12,554 nucleotides of DNA from Deltaproteobacteria bacterium RIFOXYA12_FULL_61_11 (GCA_001799195.1 MGSU01000097.1:1-12554), one strand, 5' to 3'. Positions 6,520 through 12,554 are shown, counted from the first letter of the stretch. Translations and numbers: made by a program. Notes: generated by a model not told the origin, from the sequence alone.

Positions 6520-7548
6520 ATGGAACAGACACCTCGACGGAAAGGCCGAGCGGTCCTGGTGCACTACCTCCTCGAGGGGCGAGAGTTCAGGACTCTGGCC
6601 CGGAACCTCGATCCGAAGGGGTTCTCGTTCTACTGCGGTCGCAGCTTGTGGAAGAACCCGGGGTTGCGCTTTTACCTGCAATGCGGCGAGCAGGTATCCC
6701 CGTGGCTCGACGGTAGGATCGTGGCGATCGATCAGACCTTGGCCGATGGAAACCTCACCTTTGCCACCCACGTACAGGTGTCGGGTTCGACCGACGACTT
6801 CTCCCAACTCCTCGCGGTCCTCTGCGGATCAGGAGCCTTGGATACCGGAACCAGGGTCCTACCCCCCATCACCAAGGAACAACGGCGGTACCCCCGCGTG
6901 AGTTGCCGCATGCCCGCTATCCTGTATCATAATGGCCAGACCTGGGCGGCCGAGGTGAGGGATTTCAGCGCCTTCGGAATTTTCGTGGTTTCGGACCTGC
7001 TTGTCTCCAAGGGCCACCTCCTCGAGGTCGTGGTAACCCTACCCAGCGCTTCGACGCCTCGCTTGGCAGGCGAGGTTCGACGGATCCTGGCAGTGGAAGA
7101 GGTCGGGCGCCGACGGGTCGGCCTCGGTCTCACCATCACGATCAATGACAATGAATTCCTCAGCTACTACCAACACCAGGTCCCGCCCAGGGAAGGAGCG
7201 GAACGCCGACGGCATCGGCGTTTGAAAGTCTCGCTCCCACTGCGGTTGTTCCTCTCCAGCGGAGAGTACGAAGGCACGACTCACGACCTCGCCCCTTTCG
7301 GACTCTATTTTTTCACCACCGCGCCCCTCCATGGGCTCGACGAACTCGAATTCAGTCTGGTCCTTCCCACGGGAGAGACCGAGCATCTCAAGGGTTCGAT
7401 CATCAGAGTGGAGCAAGGGGTGCGCGACGGCTCAGCCTGTTTTGGGGTGGCGTTGCAGATCATGATTAATGACGAGGGTTTCCTGGCCTATATAAGCACA
7501 CGCGAAGGTTTGACCACCCCCCGCGGCAGCACCGTGCCGCGGAGCTGA
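6520..7548 (+). CDS. Triple PilZ-domain protein
   Basis: The 342-residue soluble protein is made of three PilZ-like units. PilZ domains bind cyclic-di-GMP through RxxxR and [D/N]xSxxG motifs and regulate motility, exopolysaccharide or transcription. Unit 1 (about 6-105) has RRKGR at 6-10 and NLDPKG at 29-34, with Asp in place of the Ser. Unit 2 (about 121-217) has RRYPR at 122-126 and a canonical DFSAFG at 148-153. Unit 3 (about 229-325) has RRHRR at 230-234 and DLAPFG at 256-261, with Ala in place of the Ser. Units 2 and 3 end in matching IND-x-x-FL-x-Y segments (208-217, 316-325). So unit 2 is the likeliest ligand binder and the others may be structural or weak. There is no signal peptide or membrane segment. 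The start ATG 6520 has GAGGGAGG five bases upstream. It converges with the Ntn hydrolase gene. Confidence 0.9.
   Translation: MEQTPRRKGRAVLVHYLLEGREFRTLARNLDPKGFSFYCGRSLWKNPGLRFYLQCGEQVSPWLDGRIVAIDQTLADGNLTFATHVQVSGSTDDFSQLLAVLCGSGALDTGTRVLPPITKEQRRYPRVSCRMPAILYHNGQTWAAEVRDFSAFGIFVVSDLLVSKGHLLEVVVTLPSASTPRLAGEVRRILAVEEVGRRRVGLGLTITINDNEFLSYYQHQVPPREGAERRRHRRLKVSLPLRLFLSSGEYEGTTHDLAPFGLYFFTTAPLHGLDELEFSLVLPTGETEHLKGSIIRVEQGVRDGSACFGVALQIMINDEGFLAYISTREGLTTPRGSTVPRS
7521..7542. repeat. Perfect 8-bp hairpin at convergent gene ends
   Basis: CCGCGGCA (7521-7528) and TGCCGCGG (7535-7542) flank a 6-base loop GCACCG. It sits inside the last codons of the PilZ gene and 41 bases past the stop of the convergent Ntn hydrolase gene. 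The stem is very stable but has no T tract on either strand, so it may protect 3' ends or aid Rho-dependent ending of both transcripts. Confidence 0.5.
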
Positions 7549-7582
7549 CCTTCGCTCGGACCCTGCTCGCCGAAACGCCGGG

Positions 7583-8149
7583 TCACGCCGACACCGAATG
7601 CACCTCGATGGTCCCCCCGCAATAGACGCTGAAGGTGATCGCGGTTTCCACGGCCTTCCTGGCTAAGGCAGCCGGATCTGCCTGCTCGTCGTAGAGCACG
7701 TGCAGGGCGCCGAGACTGTACGCACAACCCGAGCCGATGGCATGGTAGCGTTCGAACGTGGCCACGCTCATATTGGCCGAAACCGCGAAGATGCCGCTGT
7801 GATTGACGACCAGGAAATCGGAATCGAGGTTGCCGAAGGGGCTGTCGGTCTCGGCGCACTGGTCGTTGACGAAGGCATAGTCCTCGTGCAGGGCCTTCCA
7901 GAAGTCCCGGAAGAACGAGAAGATGGTGAGCTGGTCCGTGAGCGTGGCCCGGCGCAACCGTTTGACGTAATCGAGGAGGATGTCTTGGTAGAGGCTCCAG
8001 CCGGTCATGGCGACGAGGGATTCCCCGATGGTCATGATCTTGTGCGCCTGGTGATTGCGCGGATCCGCGGTCTCGCTGCCCCAGTTCGACTGGGAATCCG
8101 CTGCGATGACGATACCTTTTCCTGTTCGTACGGCGACGGCGATGGACAT
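7583..8149 (-). CDS. Proteasome/HslV-like Ntn hydrolase (peptidase T1-like)
   Basis: The 188-residue protein is close to HslV in length. The N-terminus reads M-S-IAVAVRTGKGIVIAADSQ, the first beta hairpin of proteasome beta/HslV subunits. If Met1 is removed, Ser becomes residue 1, the nucleophile place held by Thr in HslV and the proteasome. Asp falls exactly at mature position 17 (AADSQ), and a Lys at mature 36 (AHKIM) stands for the usual Lys33 after a 3-residue longer loop. Later landmarks are VAMTGW (47-51), SDFLVVNHSGIFAV (110-123) and the IGSG-x-x-YSLGAL turn (138-149). It resembles an uncharacterised bacterial family of single-subunit proteasome homologues with an AADS-x-x-x-x-G start. 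No propeptide, no hslU or other ATPase is adjacent. The start is fixed by GGGGAG six bases upstream and by the position of the fold. Likely cytoplasmic and self-assembling; substrate unknown. Confidence 0.85.
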   Translation of the reverse strand: MSIAVAVRTGKGIVIAADSQSNWGSETADPRNHQAHKIMTIGESLVAMTGWSLYQDILLDYVKRLRRATLTDQLTIFSFFRDFWKALHEDYAFVNDQCAETDSPFGNLDSDFLVVNHSGIFAVSANMSVATFERYHAIGSGCAYSLGALHVLYDEQADPAALARKAVETAITFSVYCGGTIEVHSVSA

Positions 8150-8330
8150 GGTTGCTCCCCGGGGTGAAGGATGACGGCCGGTCACTCTACTCGGTGCGAG
8201 GGGGCCAGGCAAGCAAGGTCGGAGGCAAGAGCAACCGCCAGCCTTTCGAGACCTTCGAGGAAGCGGCACAGGTGGAGACCGTCGGCCACAGCGTGGAGAA
8301 CCTGCGGCAAGACGGGCAGGAAGATCGACC
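8150..8330. promoter_or_regulatory. 181-bp spacer upstream of the Ntn hydrolase gene
   Basis: This non-coding stretch separates two minus-strand genes. The Shine-Dalgarno GGGGAG of the Ntn hydrolase is at its left end. I see no convincing terminator with a T tract and no good -35/-10 pair, so whether the Ntn hydrolase is cotranscribed with 8331-8972 is open. Confidence 0.3.
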
Positions 8331-8972
8331 TCATAGGAGTCCGAGTTCCCCGAGCCTGCGGAAATAAACTGCCCTCTCCCTGACAGGGTCAGTCGGTTCA
8401 CCCGCCAGGACCACAAAGGAGCGTTCCTTCGCCACTTCGGGCAGCATGGGGCGGAAATACAGGTCCATGGTCACTTTCTGACCGGTGCGAGGATGCACGA
8501 GGCGACCGGGATGGCTGCCGTCGGGTTTGAAGTACCGTTCGCGTTCCAGGTCGGCCAAGCATTGCTTGTCGGTCGGTTCGATGAAGAGGTCGAGGTCCTT
8601 GTACGACGTCTCCCCCTTCCATTTCTGCAACCCCTGGGCGGGAGCGCCGGCCGGGAGCTTCCCGCCGATTTTTGCATCGGTCGGCGGCATGTTGTCGTAC
8701 TGAGGATCGACCCGCAGCAGAGCACCCTGGGGATCGAGGAGATAGTGCCTGCCGGAACCGAAGAGGACGACCGCCTTGACACACCTGGCGGGAAAATGTT
8801 TGGCCACGTGTTCGAGAATCTGCTGGACGGTCAAGGGTGCGGCCAGATCGGTGAGGTAGGTGTAGTCCTGATTGCTGCTGGGGCAGGTCAGTCCGTGCTC
8901 TGCCTGCAGCGTACTCGCGAGGAAGAGGAAGGGCAGCGCGAGCACCCAGCCGGGCAGAGGACGGTGGGGCAT
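8331..8972 (-). CDS. Exported protein of unknown function
   Basis: The 213-residue product has a signal peptide (MPHRPLPGW, hydrophobic 10-22, cleavage probably after LQA24). The mature part contains three cysteines (30, 64, 138). It reads as an alpha/beta domain: a helix QQILEHVAKHF, a strand VKAVVLFGSG (66-74), a HYLLDPQGALLRVDP strand pair, a Pro/Gly-rich loop (about 95-118), a strand YKDLDLFIEP (124-133), a helix, then a strand KVTMDLYFRP (166-175). The combination of FGSG, DLDLF and a later MDLYF faintly recalls nucleotidyltransferase-fold carboxylate spacing, but the distance between GSG and DLD is far longer than usual, and the protein is exported. I therefore give no function. The start at 8972 is supported by GAGG about 8 bases upstream and the signal peptide. 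It follows yajD on the same strand after 97 bases. Confidence 0.78.
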   Translation of the reverse strand: MPHRPLPGWVLALPFLFLASTLQAEHGLTCPSSNQDYTYLTDLAAPLTVQQILEHVAKHFPARCVKAVVLFGSGRHYLLDPQGALLRVDPQYDNMPPTDAKIGGKLPAGAPAQGLQKWKGETSYKDLDLFIEPTDKQCLADLERERYFKPDGSHPGRLVHPRTGQKVTMDLYFRPMLPEVAKERSFVVLAGEPTDPVRERAVYFRRLGELGLL

Positions 8973-9044
8973 GTCGGAGACCTCATTTGACGCTATGCAT
9001 CCAACCGAACATAGCACCGAGCGGCCCTTGGGTCAAGATGTGAC

Positions 9045-9056
9045 CGGACCGGTCCG
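9045..9056. repeat. 12-bp perfect palindrome between yajD and the exported-protein gene
   Basis: CGGACCGGTCCG is its own reverse complement and is embedded in the longer near-symmetric GACCGGACCGGTCCGACC (9042-9059, one mismatched pair). It lies just past the yajD stop and 73 bases before the start of the 8331-8972 gene. It could be an operator or a short hairpin; no T tract follows it on the minus strand. Confidence 0.4.
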
Positions 9057-9069
9057 ACCTTTTCGGCCC

Positions 9070-9435
9070 TTACTTCTTGCGTTGGAAAAGTTGTTCCAGG
9101 GCTGCGAAGGGCTTGTGGGTTGCGAGAGGTTCGCTCTCCCCCCCGGGGGTCGGCTTCTCGTACCACTCCGCATCGCTCATCCGCGCGTGCTCATTCTCGT
9201 GGCAGTAGAGGCAGAGCAACTCCCAATTGCTTCCGTCCGGAGGATTGTCCTCGTGGTTGTGGTTCTTGTGATGGACGGTCAACTCCTTGACGCGTTTGCC
9301 GGAGAACTCCCTGGTACAGCGGGCGCAAACCCAGGGGAAGAGCTTCAGGGCCCGTTCGCGATACCCCTTCAAGCGCTCGCGCCGCTCGCGCACCAATTGC
9401 TCGCTGAAACCTGTCGTCTGATCGTTCTTGGTCAT
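9070..9435 (-). CDS. yajD: YajD-type HNH nuclease
   Basis: The 121-residue protein closely follows the YajD pattern: GYRERALKLFPWVCARCTRE (Cys37-x-x-Cys40), ELTVHHKNHNHEDNPPDGSN with His55-His56 and Asn70, then WELLCLYCHENEH with Cys75-x-x-Cys78 and His79/His83. The four cysteines would bind a structural zinc, and the HH...N...H set is the HNH beta-beta-alpha metal site that cuts phosphodiester bonds. YajD proteins are stand-alone nucleases whose cellular role is not well known. They end with a basic NPFA-x-L-x-x-x-F-x-x-KK tail, matched here by KPFAALEQLFQRKK. ATG 9435 is preferred (GAGG nine bases upstream); a GTG five codons earlier at 9450 is in frame. Confidence 0.93.
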   Translation of the reverse strand: MTKNDQTTGFSEQLVRERRERLKGYRERALKLFPWVCARCTREFSGKRVKELTVHHKNHNHEDNPPDGSNWELLCLYCHENEHARMSDAEWYEKPTPGGESEPLATHKPFAALEQLFQRKK

Positions 9436-9468
9436 GGCTACCAGCCTCACGAGTCTGTACCTCTTCCT

Positions 9469-9498
9469 ATGCTAGACTCGGGGCGGGGGGATAGGCAA
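9469..9498 (-). promoter_or_regulatory. Candidate promoter for yajD
   Basis: On the minus strand TTGCCT (9493-9498, four of six -35 matches) is followed after 18 bases by TAGCAT (9469-9474, four of six -10 matches). Transcription would start near 9462 and give a leader of about 27 bases. Confidence 0.4.
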
Positions 9499-9510
9499 CG
9501 GCTTTCGGAC

Positions 9511-9540
9511 TGGACCGAATCCTTGCTCCCGGGCTATGAT
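9511..9540 (+). promoter_or_regulatory. Candidate sigma70 promoter for the 9582-11066 pair
   Basis: TGGACC (9511-9516, four of six -35 matches), an 18-base spacer and TATGAT (9535-9540, five of six -10 matches) lie in the 146-bp divergent spacer. A start near 9547 leaves room for the GAGGAGG ribosome binding site at 9566-9572. It is the best -10 box seen in the window. Confidence 0.5.
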
Positions 9541-9581
9541 ACCAGGCATTCTCCATCCGAGCTCTGAGGAGGCTAGCCCTC

Positions 9582-10193
9582 GTGAATCGCAGCCTACTCC
9601 TGATCCTGTGCCTCGTCCCCTGCCTCTCCAACGCTGGCGGCACCTCCTGGACCGTGCCCGACAGTTCGCTCGAACTCGCGCTCGGTTACCGTTTCAATTT
9701 CTTCCCCTCCAGCTTGCTCGAATCTGTCTTCAGCGAAACCATGCCCATCAGGGCTCACGGGGTCGGTCTGGAACTCCTGTCGAAGAAACAGAGCTTCCTG
9801 CTCTTCCTGAACGTCCAACACGATTTCTCGGCCATCAAGGATGGGGTCTGGGTGGACTTTGAGGGCGAGTCGAAACATTCGGAGATCGACCTGAGTATGA
9901 CCTCTGCGGAATTCGGTCTCGGCTTCGATATCGCCCTGCCCGGGACCCCCGTTTCTTTGACCCTCGGAGGCGGCATCGGCATCGGCGTGCTGAGCGGCTC
10001 GCTGCATCTGGTTTCGACCGATCCTGAGATCATCTACGACGAGTACAAACCCATTCCTCCCATCTTGCCCATCTTGCATCTCTTCATCGCGCCAAAGTTC
10101 ACCATCGCGCATTGTGCGGCCCTGCGCGTCGAATTCGGCTTCCGCGACCTCTTCTACGTAGGGCTCTCGGGGGCCTTGGTCCTGCCGCGCTGA
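9582..10193 (+). CDS. Outer-membrane beta-barrel-like exported protein
   Basis: The 203-residue product begins with GTG and a signal peptide (MNRSLLLILCLVPCLSNA, cleavage after SNA18). The mature sequence alternates amphipathic beta strands and turns typical of small outer-membrane barrels: SLELALGYRFNFF, AHGVGLELLS, QSFLLFLNVQHDF, AEFGLGFDIALPG, VSLTLGGGIGIGVLSG, ILHLFIAPKF, ALRVEFGFRDLFYVGLSGALVLP. About eight strands can be counted. It ends in LPR, lacking the aromatic last residue favoured by the barrel assembly machinery, so a periplasmic beta protein is possible. The start is chosen from GAGGAGG nine bases upstream. The radical SAM gene follows after 27 bases, so they are probably cotranscribed. 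The family is not recognised beyond fold type. Confidence 0.72.
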   Translation: MNRSLLLILCLVPCLSNAGGTSWTVPDSSLELALGYRFNFFPSSLLESVFSETMPIRAHGVGLELLSKKQSFLLFLNVQHDFSAIKDGVWVDFEGESKHSEIDLSMTSAEFGLGFDIALPGTPVSLTLGGGIGIGVLSGSLHLVSTDPEIIYDEYKPIPPILPILHLFIAPKFTIAHCAALRVEFGFRDLFYVGLSGALVLPR

Positions 10194-10220
10194 GCTCATC
10201 GAAGTTTGGGGAGTACGGAC

Positions 10221-11066
10221 ATGCCCAGCCCATGCCTCAGGGTCGCCTGGTGGGGAAAACACTTCGGCGAGGAACCCCCCCTGGTCGGTGCTCCGGAACA
10301 GGGTGCGGGGACCATCTTCTTCGGCGGGTGCGACCTGCGCTGCGTGTTCTGTCAGAACCACCAGATCTCCCAGACCCGGGTAGGCTCCCTGCTCGACGAG
10401 CGGGCCTTGCTCGAGGTCATCTTCACCTTGCAGGACCAGGGTGTGTGTTGTCTCGACCTGGTCACTCCCTCGATCTGGTGGCGCCCCCTCGCGGACGCCC
10501 TGCGCACAGCTCGGAGGGATGGTTTGCGCCTGCCGGTGGTCTGGAACTGCCACGGGCACGAACCGCTTCGCGTCCTGACAGCTCTCGAGGGTCTGGTCGA
10601 TGTCTACTTGCCCGATTTCAAGTACGGCTCGGCCGACGTCGGATGGCGATACTCCCGGGCGAGGAATTACCCCGACCAGGCCGAACGGGCCCTACGCGAG
10701 ATGCTTCGCCAGGTCGGCCCTTTGCGTTGCGACGAGCACGGCGTGGCTACGAGGGGAGTCATCGTCCGGCACCTCGTCCTGCCCGGCAACCTTCCCAGCA
10801 CATGGGAAGTCCTTCGCCGTCTGGCCTCCATCGATCCTGGGTTGCACCTGAGCTTGATGAGCCAGTACCTCCCCCTGCATCGCGCCGACGAATTCCCGGA
10901 GCTTGCCAGGACCCTCACCCCCGAGGAATGGGCTCAGGCCCTCGCCTGGCTGGAAGAATTCGGCTTCGAGGAAGGTTGGATCCAAGACCCTTGCAGCGCC
11001 CCGGACTTCGTGCCTGATTTCTGCAGTTCCAGCCCCTTCGAGACCGGGCAGAAGGGACCTTACTAA
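10221..11066 (+). CDS. Radical SAM protein, PflX/pyruvate formate-lyase-activase-like
   Basis: This 281-residue protein carries the radical SAM cluster motif CDLRCVFC (Cys37-x3-Cys41-x2-Cys44) followed by QNHQIS, which binds a [4Fe-4S] cluster and S-adenosylmethionine. The surrounding GEEPPLVG (16-23), GAGTIFFGGC (28-37), LDLVTPS (78-84), PVVWNCHG (105-112), VDVYLPDFKYG (126-136), ARNYP (147-151), RHLVLPG (183-189) and SLMSQYLP (211-218) follow the COG1313 (PflX) pattern. This family is related to glycyl-radical-enzyme activases but its members are largely uncharacterised. The target protein is not visible here; no glycyl radical enzyme or partner is adjacent. The ATG at 10221 has GGGGAG seven bases upstream; an in-frame TTG lies at 10206. 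It converges with the AEC gene, 23 bases apart. Confidence 0.92.
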   Translation: MPSPCLRVAWWGKHFGEEPPLVGAPEQGAGTIFFGGCDLRCVFCQNHQISQTRVGSLLDERALLEVIFTLQDQGVCCLDLVTPSIWWRPLADALRTARRDGLRLPVVWNCHGHEPLRVLTALEGLVDVYLPDFKYGSADVGWRYSRARNYPDQAERALREMLRQVGPLRCDEHGVATRGVIVRHLVLPGNLPSTWEVLRRLASIDPGLHLSLMSQYLPLHRADEFPELARTLTPEEWAQALAWLEEFGFEEGWIQDPCSAPDFVPDFCSSSPFETGQKGPY

Positions 11067-11089
11067 GACAGACCGGCGAAGAAGCGATT

Positions 11090-11986
11090 TCAGAGCAGCG
11101 TCGAGAAGAACGGCACCGTGGCCAGGGCGAGGACTATACCGAGGCCGAGCAGCGCTGCGACCAGTCGCGGGGCGAACCCGGCTTGCAGGGCCAAGGCTCC
11201 GGCGGTGATCATGGGAGGCATGCCGGCCTCGAGGACGCTCACCCTCGCAGCAAGACCGGTCAGCTCGAAGCAATGGAACAGGGCCAAGGCTAGGGCCGGC
11301 GCAACGACCATCTTGAGGCTCAGACCGACCAGGAGCGGCCATGTTTGTCCGGGAGCCAGTCGAGGAGAGAGCTGCAACCCGACCGCGACCATCACCGTCG
11401 GTACGACAGAGGCAGCGATGGTCTCCAACCCGGCGACGGCTGGGGGAGGTAAGCCGAAGGGTAGGAGGAACAGGGCCGCGAGCAAGGCCAAGAACGGAGG
11501 GAAGGTGACCAGCCGTCGCAGGACGACAAGCGGAGTAGGGCGTGCCGCCCCCCCGTACCAGGCAAGGACGAACGCACCGTAGGTCGACAAGGCCAGGAAG
11601 GAACCGAGCTGGTCGTACAGGAGTGCATAGGGCACCCCTTCGGGTCCGATCAGCCAATCGATCAGCGGCAGACCGAGGAACGACGTGTTTCCCAAGGGGA
11701 CGCACAACAGGAGGGCCCCGAGGGTCGGGGCCGGCCAGCGCCACAGCTTGCCCAGTGCAAGCACTGCGGCTGCGCTGAGCACCAGCAACAGCCAGGGCAA
11801 GAGAATGGGGAGCAGCACCTCGGTGTCGAAATGCAGTGCCGGGAGCCGCGCCAGGATCAAGGCGGGTAGGGACACATGGATCACGAAGGCGGTGAGCGCT
11901 CCAGAGGCATCTCTCGGGAAGGATGGCAACCGCGCCAAGAGGAAGCCGAGAGCGAGGAGGACAAGAACGGTCAGGGCAGAGACCAA
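11090..11986 (-). CDS. AEC-family permease (auxin efflux carrier-like)
   Basis: The 298-residue membrane protein has about ten hydrophobic helices, the usual size for bacterial AEC transporters. Family landmarks are an N-terminal helix with LALGFLLARL, a cytosolic-side SLPALILARL repeat, GNTSFLGLPL near 97-106 (the unwound segment of the helix crossing), and in the second half VGLQLSP, then LEAGMPPMITAGALA with the conserved Pro-rich crossing and AALLGLGIVLALATVPFF at the end. Such carriers move organic acids or auxin-like anions, for example malate; the substrate here is not readable. The start is taken as TTG 11986, giving M-VSALTVLVLLALGF, with GAGG six bases upstream. The frame is open for 86 codons further, but that part is hydrophilic and unlike the family. 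Another TTG at 12022 has no ribosome site. Confidence 0.85.
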   Translation of the reverse strand: MVSALTVLVLLALGFLLARLPSFPRDASGALTAFVIHVSLPALILARLPALHFDTEVLLPILLPWLLLVLSAAAVLALGKLWRWPAPTLGALLLCVPLGNTSFLGLPLIDWLIGPEGVPYALLYDQLGSFLALSTYGAFVLAWYGGAARPTPLVVLRRLVTFPPFLALLAALFLLPFGLPPPAVAGLETIAASVVPTVMVAVGLQLSPRLAPGQTWPLLVGLSLKMVVAPALALALFHCFELTGLAARVSVLEAGMPPMITAGALALQAGFAPRLVAALLGLGIVLALATVPFFSTLL

Positions 11987-12096
11987 GGATCGCCTCGTGA
12001 GGATGAAAGGCTCGAAAGCCAACGGAAGGGAACCATGCCAGCCCCCGTTCGAGCGGTCAAGCCGGGAGCGTGCTGGTACTCGGTCGCGATCGGTTG

Positions 12097-12102
12097 TATG
12101 CT
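12097..12102 (+). promoter_or_regulatory. Weak -10-like box before the 12147 lipoprotein gene
   Basis: TATGCT matches four of six -10 positions and lies 44 bases before the ATG, in the 160-bp spacer between the divergent AEC and lipoprotein genes. No good -35 is found at the right distance. I see nothing else of note in the spacer apart from the ribosome sites. Confidence 0.22.
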
Positions 12103-12146
12103 GCCCTCTCGTGACGTTGTGAACAGCTTCACCGGCAAGAGGTTCT

Positions 12147-12554
12147 ATGAAGACAGTGCACATGCTCGGACCAGCTCTCTTGGTTCTCCTCGTCTTGGGA
12201 TGTGGAGGAGAAGGCAAGCAGGCTGCGCCTGTCGACCAATCCACGGACCAGGTCGATCCCGACAGTTATAACCTCGAGTCCACCGGTACCACCTTGGAAG
12301 TGCGTCTCGGCACCAACGCAGCCCTGACCTTGCCGACCTCGTCCACGTTCGAGAAGACCCAGCTCACCCTGCAACAACGTCCCTTTGCCACGGCCCTGGA
12401 AGAGCTTGCCTCAGCCGGGTCAACCCTGGGGCCGGCCACCACTCTCACCGGCCACGCTGCCCTCCGCCTGGTCAGCACCGCGGCCCTCCCGCTCCATGCC
12501 GGTGACGTGGCCGTGACCTTACCCTCTCCGGTGCTCGAAGAGGTCCGAGCCATT
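12147..12554 (+). CDS. Lipoprotein, N-terminal part (runs off the window)
   Basis: The frame stays open from ATG 12147 to the last base, 136 codons without a stop. A type II signal peptide is clear: MKTVHMLGPALLVLLVLGC with lipobox V-L-G-C and lipidated Cys19, then a short GGEGK and acidic/Ser linker (SYNLEST). From about residue 50 the chain forms short strands (LEVRLGTNAALTLP, FEKTQLTL, AALRLVS, GDVAVTLP). This recalls the ZU5-like or Ig-like beta domains at the N-terminus of large secreted lipoproteins of Myxococcota-like bacteria, but the similarity is weak and the rest of the gene is missing. The ribosome site AAGAGG ends four bases before the ATG. Its partner domain downstream would decide the function. 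Confidence 0.8.
   Translation, partial: MKTVHMLGPALLVLLVLGCGGEGKQAAPVDQSTDQVDPDSYNLESTGTTLEVRLGTNAALTLPTSSTFEKTQLTLQQRPFATALEELASAGSTLGPATTLTGHAALRLVSTAALPLHAGDVAVTLPSPVLEEVRAI

Noticed and set aside
9070-9435. HNH nuclease as part of a restriction or defence island, or intron/phage remnant
   Set aside because: It matches the stand-alone YajD family, and no methyltransferase, specificity subunit, integrase or phage gene is near.
9594-10559. Long minus-strand open frame across two plus-strand genes
   Set aside because: It covers the barrel-like and radical SAM genes, whose signal peptide and CxxxCxxC motif are clear; its own translation is low-complexity Glu/Gly/Gln-rich shadow sequence.
10692-11744. 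Minus-strand open frame spanning the ends of the radical SAM and AEC genes
   Set aside because: It overlaps two well-supported genes and its translation is Arg/Pro-rich without family features.
11987-12244. Long N-terminal extension of the AEC permease
   Set aside because: The sequence is hydrophilic, unlike any AEC, and overlaps the divergent lipoprotein gene; the TTG at 11986 with GAGG gives the family-like N-terminus.

Overview
The window is GC-rich bacterial chromosome by eye, densely coded (no gene-free stretch exceeds 300 bases), with no tRNA, rRNA, insertion sequence, phage gene or CRISPR array. Several products carry signal peptides or lipoboxes, and one looks like an outer-membrane beta-barrel. 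Together with Shine-Dalgarno sites before most starts and a PilZ (cyclic-di-GMP-type) protein, this points to a Gram-negative organism with a large, divergent genome. The phylum cannot be fixed from the sequence. Many accessory genes are only family-recognisable, which would suit Myxococcota, Acidobacteriota or a related uncultured lineage, but that is a guess.

Layout. 2-385 (+) is the 3' end of a class IV (branched-chain type) aminotransferase. It converges on acetate kinase (404-1651, -). Upstream of ackA, and separated from it by a terminator, lies a small exported protein (1841-2356, -). Reading the other way from a 290-bp divergent spacer is a probable three-gene operon: a YbjN-like protein with a histone-H1-like lysine-rich tail (2647-3318), a thioredoxin-fold lipoprotein with a CPYC site (3383-3958), and a variant CPBP membrane protease overlapping it by TGATG (3958-4671). 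A hairpin plus T6 ends this operon. On the minus strand follow a six-cysteine exported protein (4772-5137) and a canonical CPBP protease (5344-6240). A second divergent spacer leads to a triple-PilZ protein (6520-7548, +).

Converging on the PilZ gene is a proteasome/HslV-like Ntn hydrolase with a predicted serine nucleophile (7583-8149, -). Behind it on the same strand are an exported protein of unknown function (8331-8972) and a YajD-type HNH nuclease (9070-9435). Divergent from yajD, with recognisable promoters on both strands, is a pair made of an outer-membrane-barrel-like protein (9582-10193) and a PflX-type radical SAM protein (10221-11066). An AEC-family permease (11090-11986, -) and the beginning of a lipoprotein gene (12147-end, +) close the window.

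How they relate. Acetate kinase and the PflA-like radical SAM enzyme would both fit fermentative carbon metabolism, but pta and a glycyl radical enzyme are not here. The envelope theme is strong: two lipoproteins, four exported proteins and two intramembrane proteases. The best candidates for something little described are the stand-alone Ser-type proteasome homologue and the YbjN-like/thioredoxin/CPBP operon. The exactly spaced PilZ duplication is a clear structural curiosity. I do not see a recognisable defence system or biosynthetic cluster.
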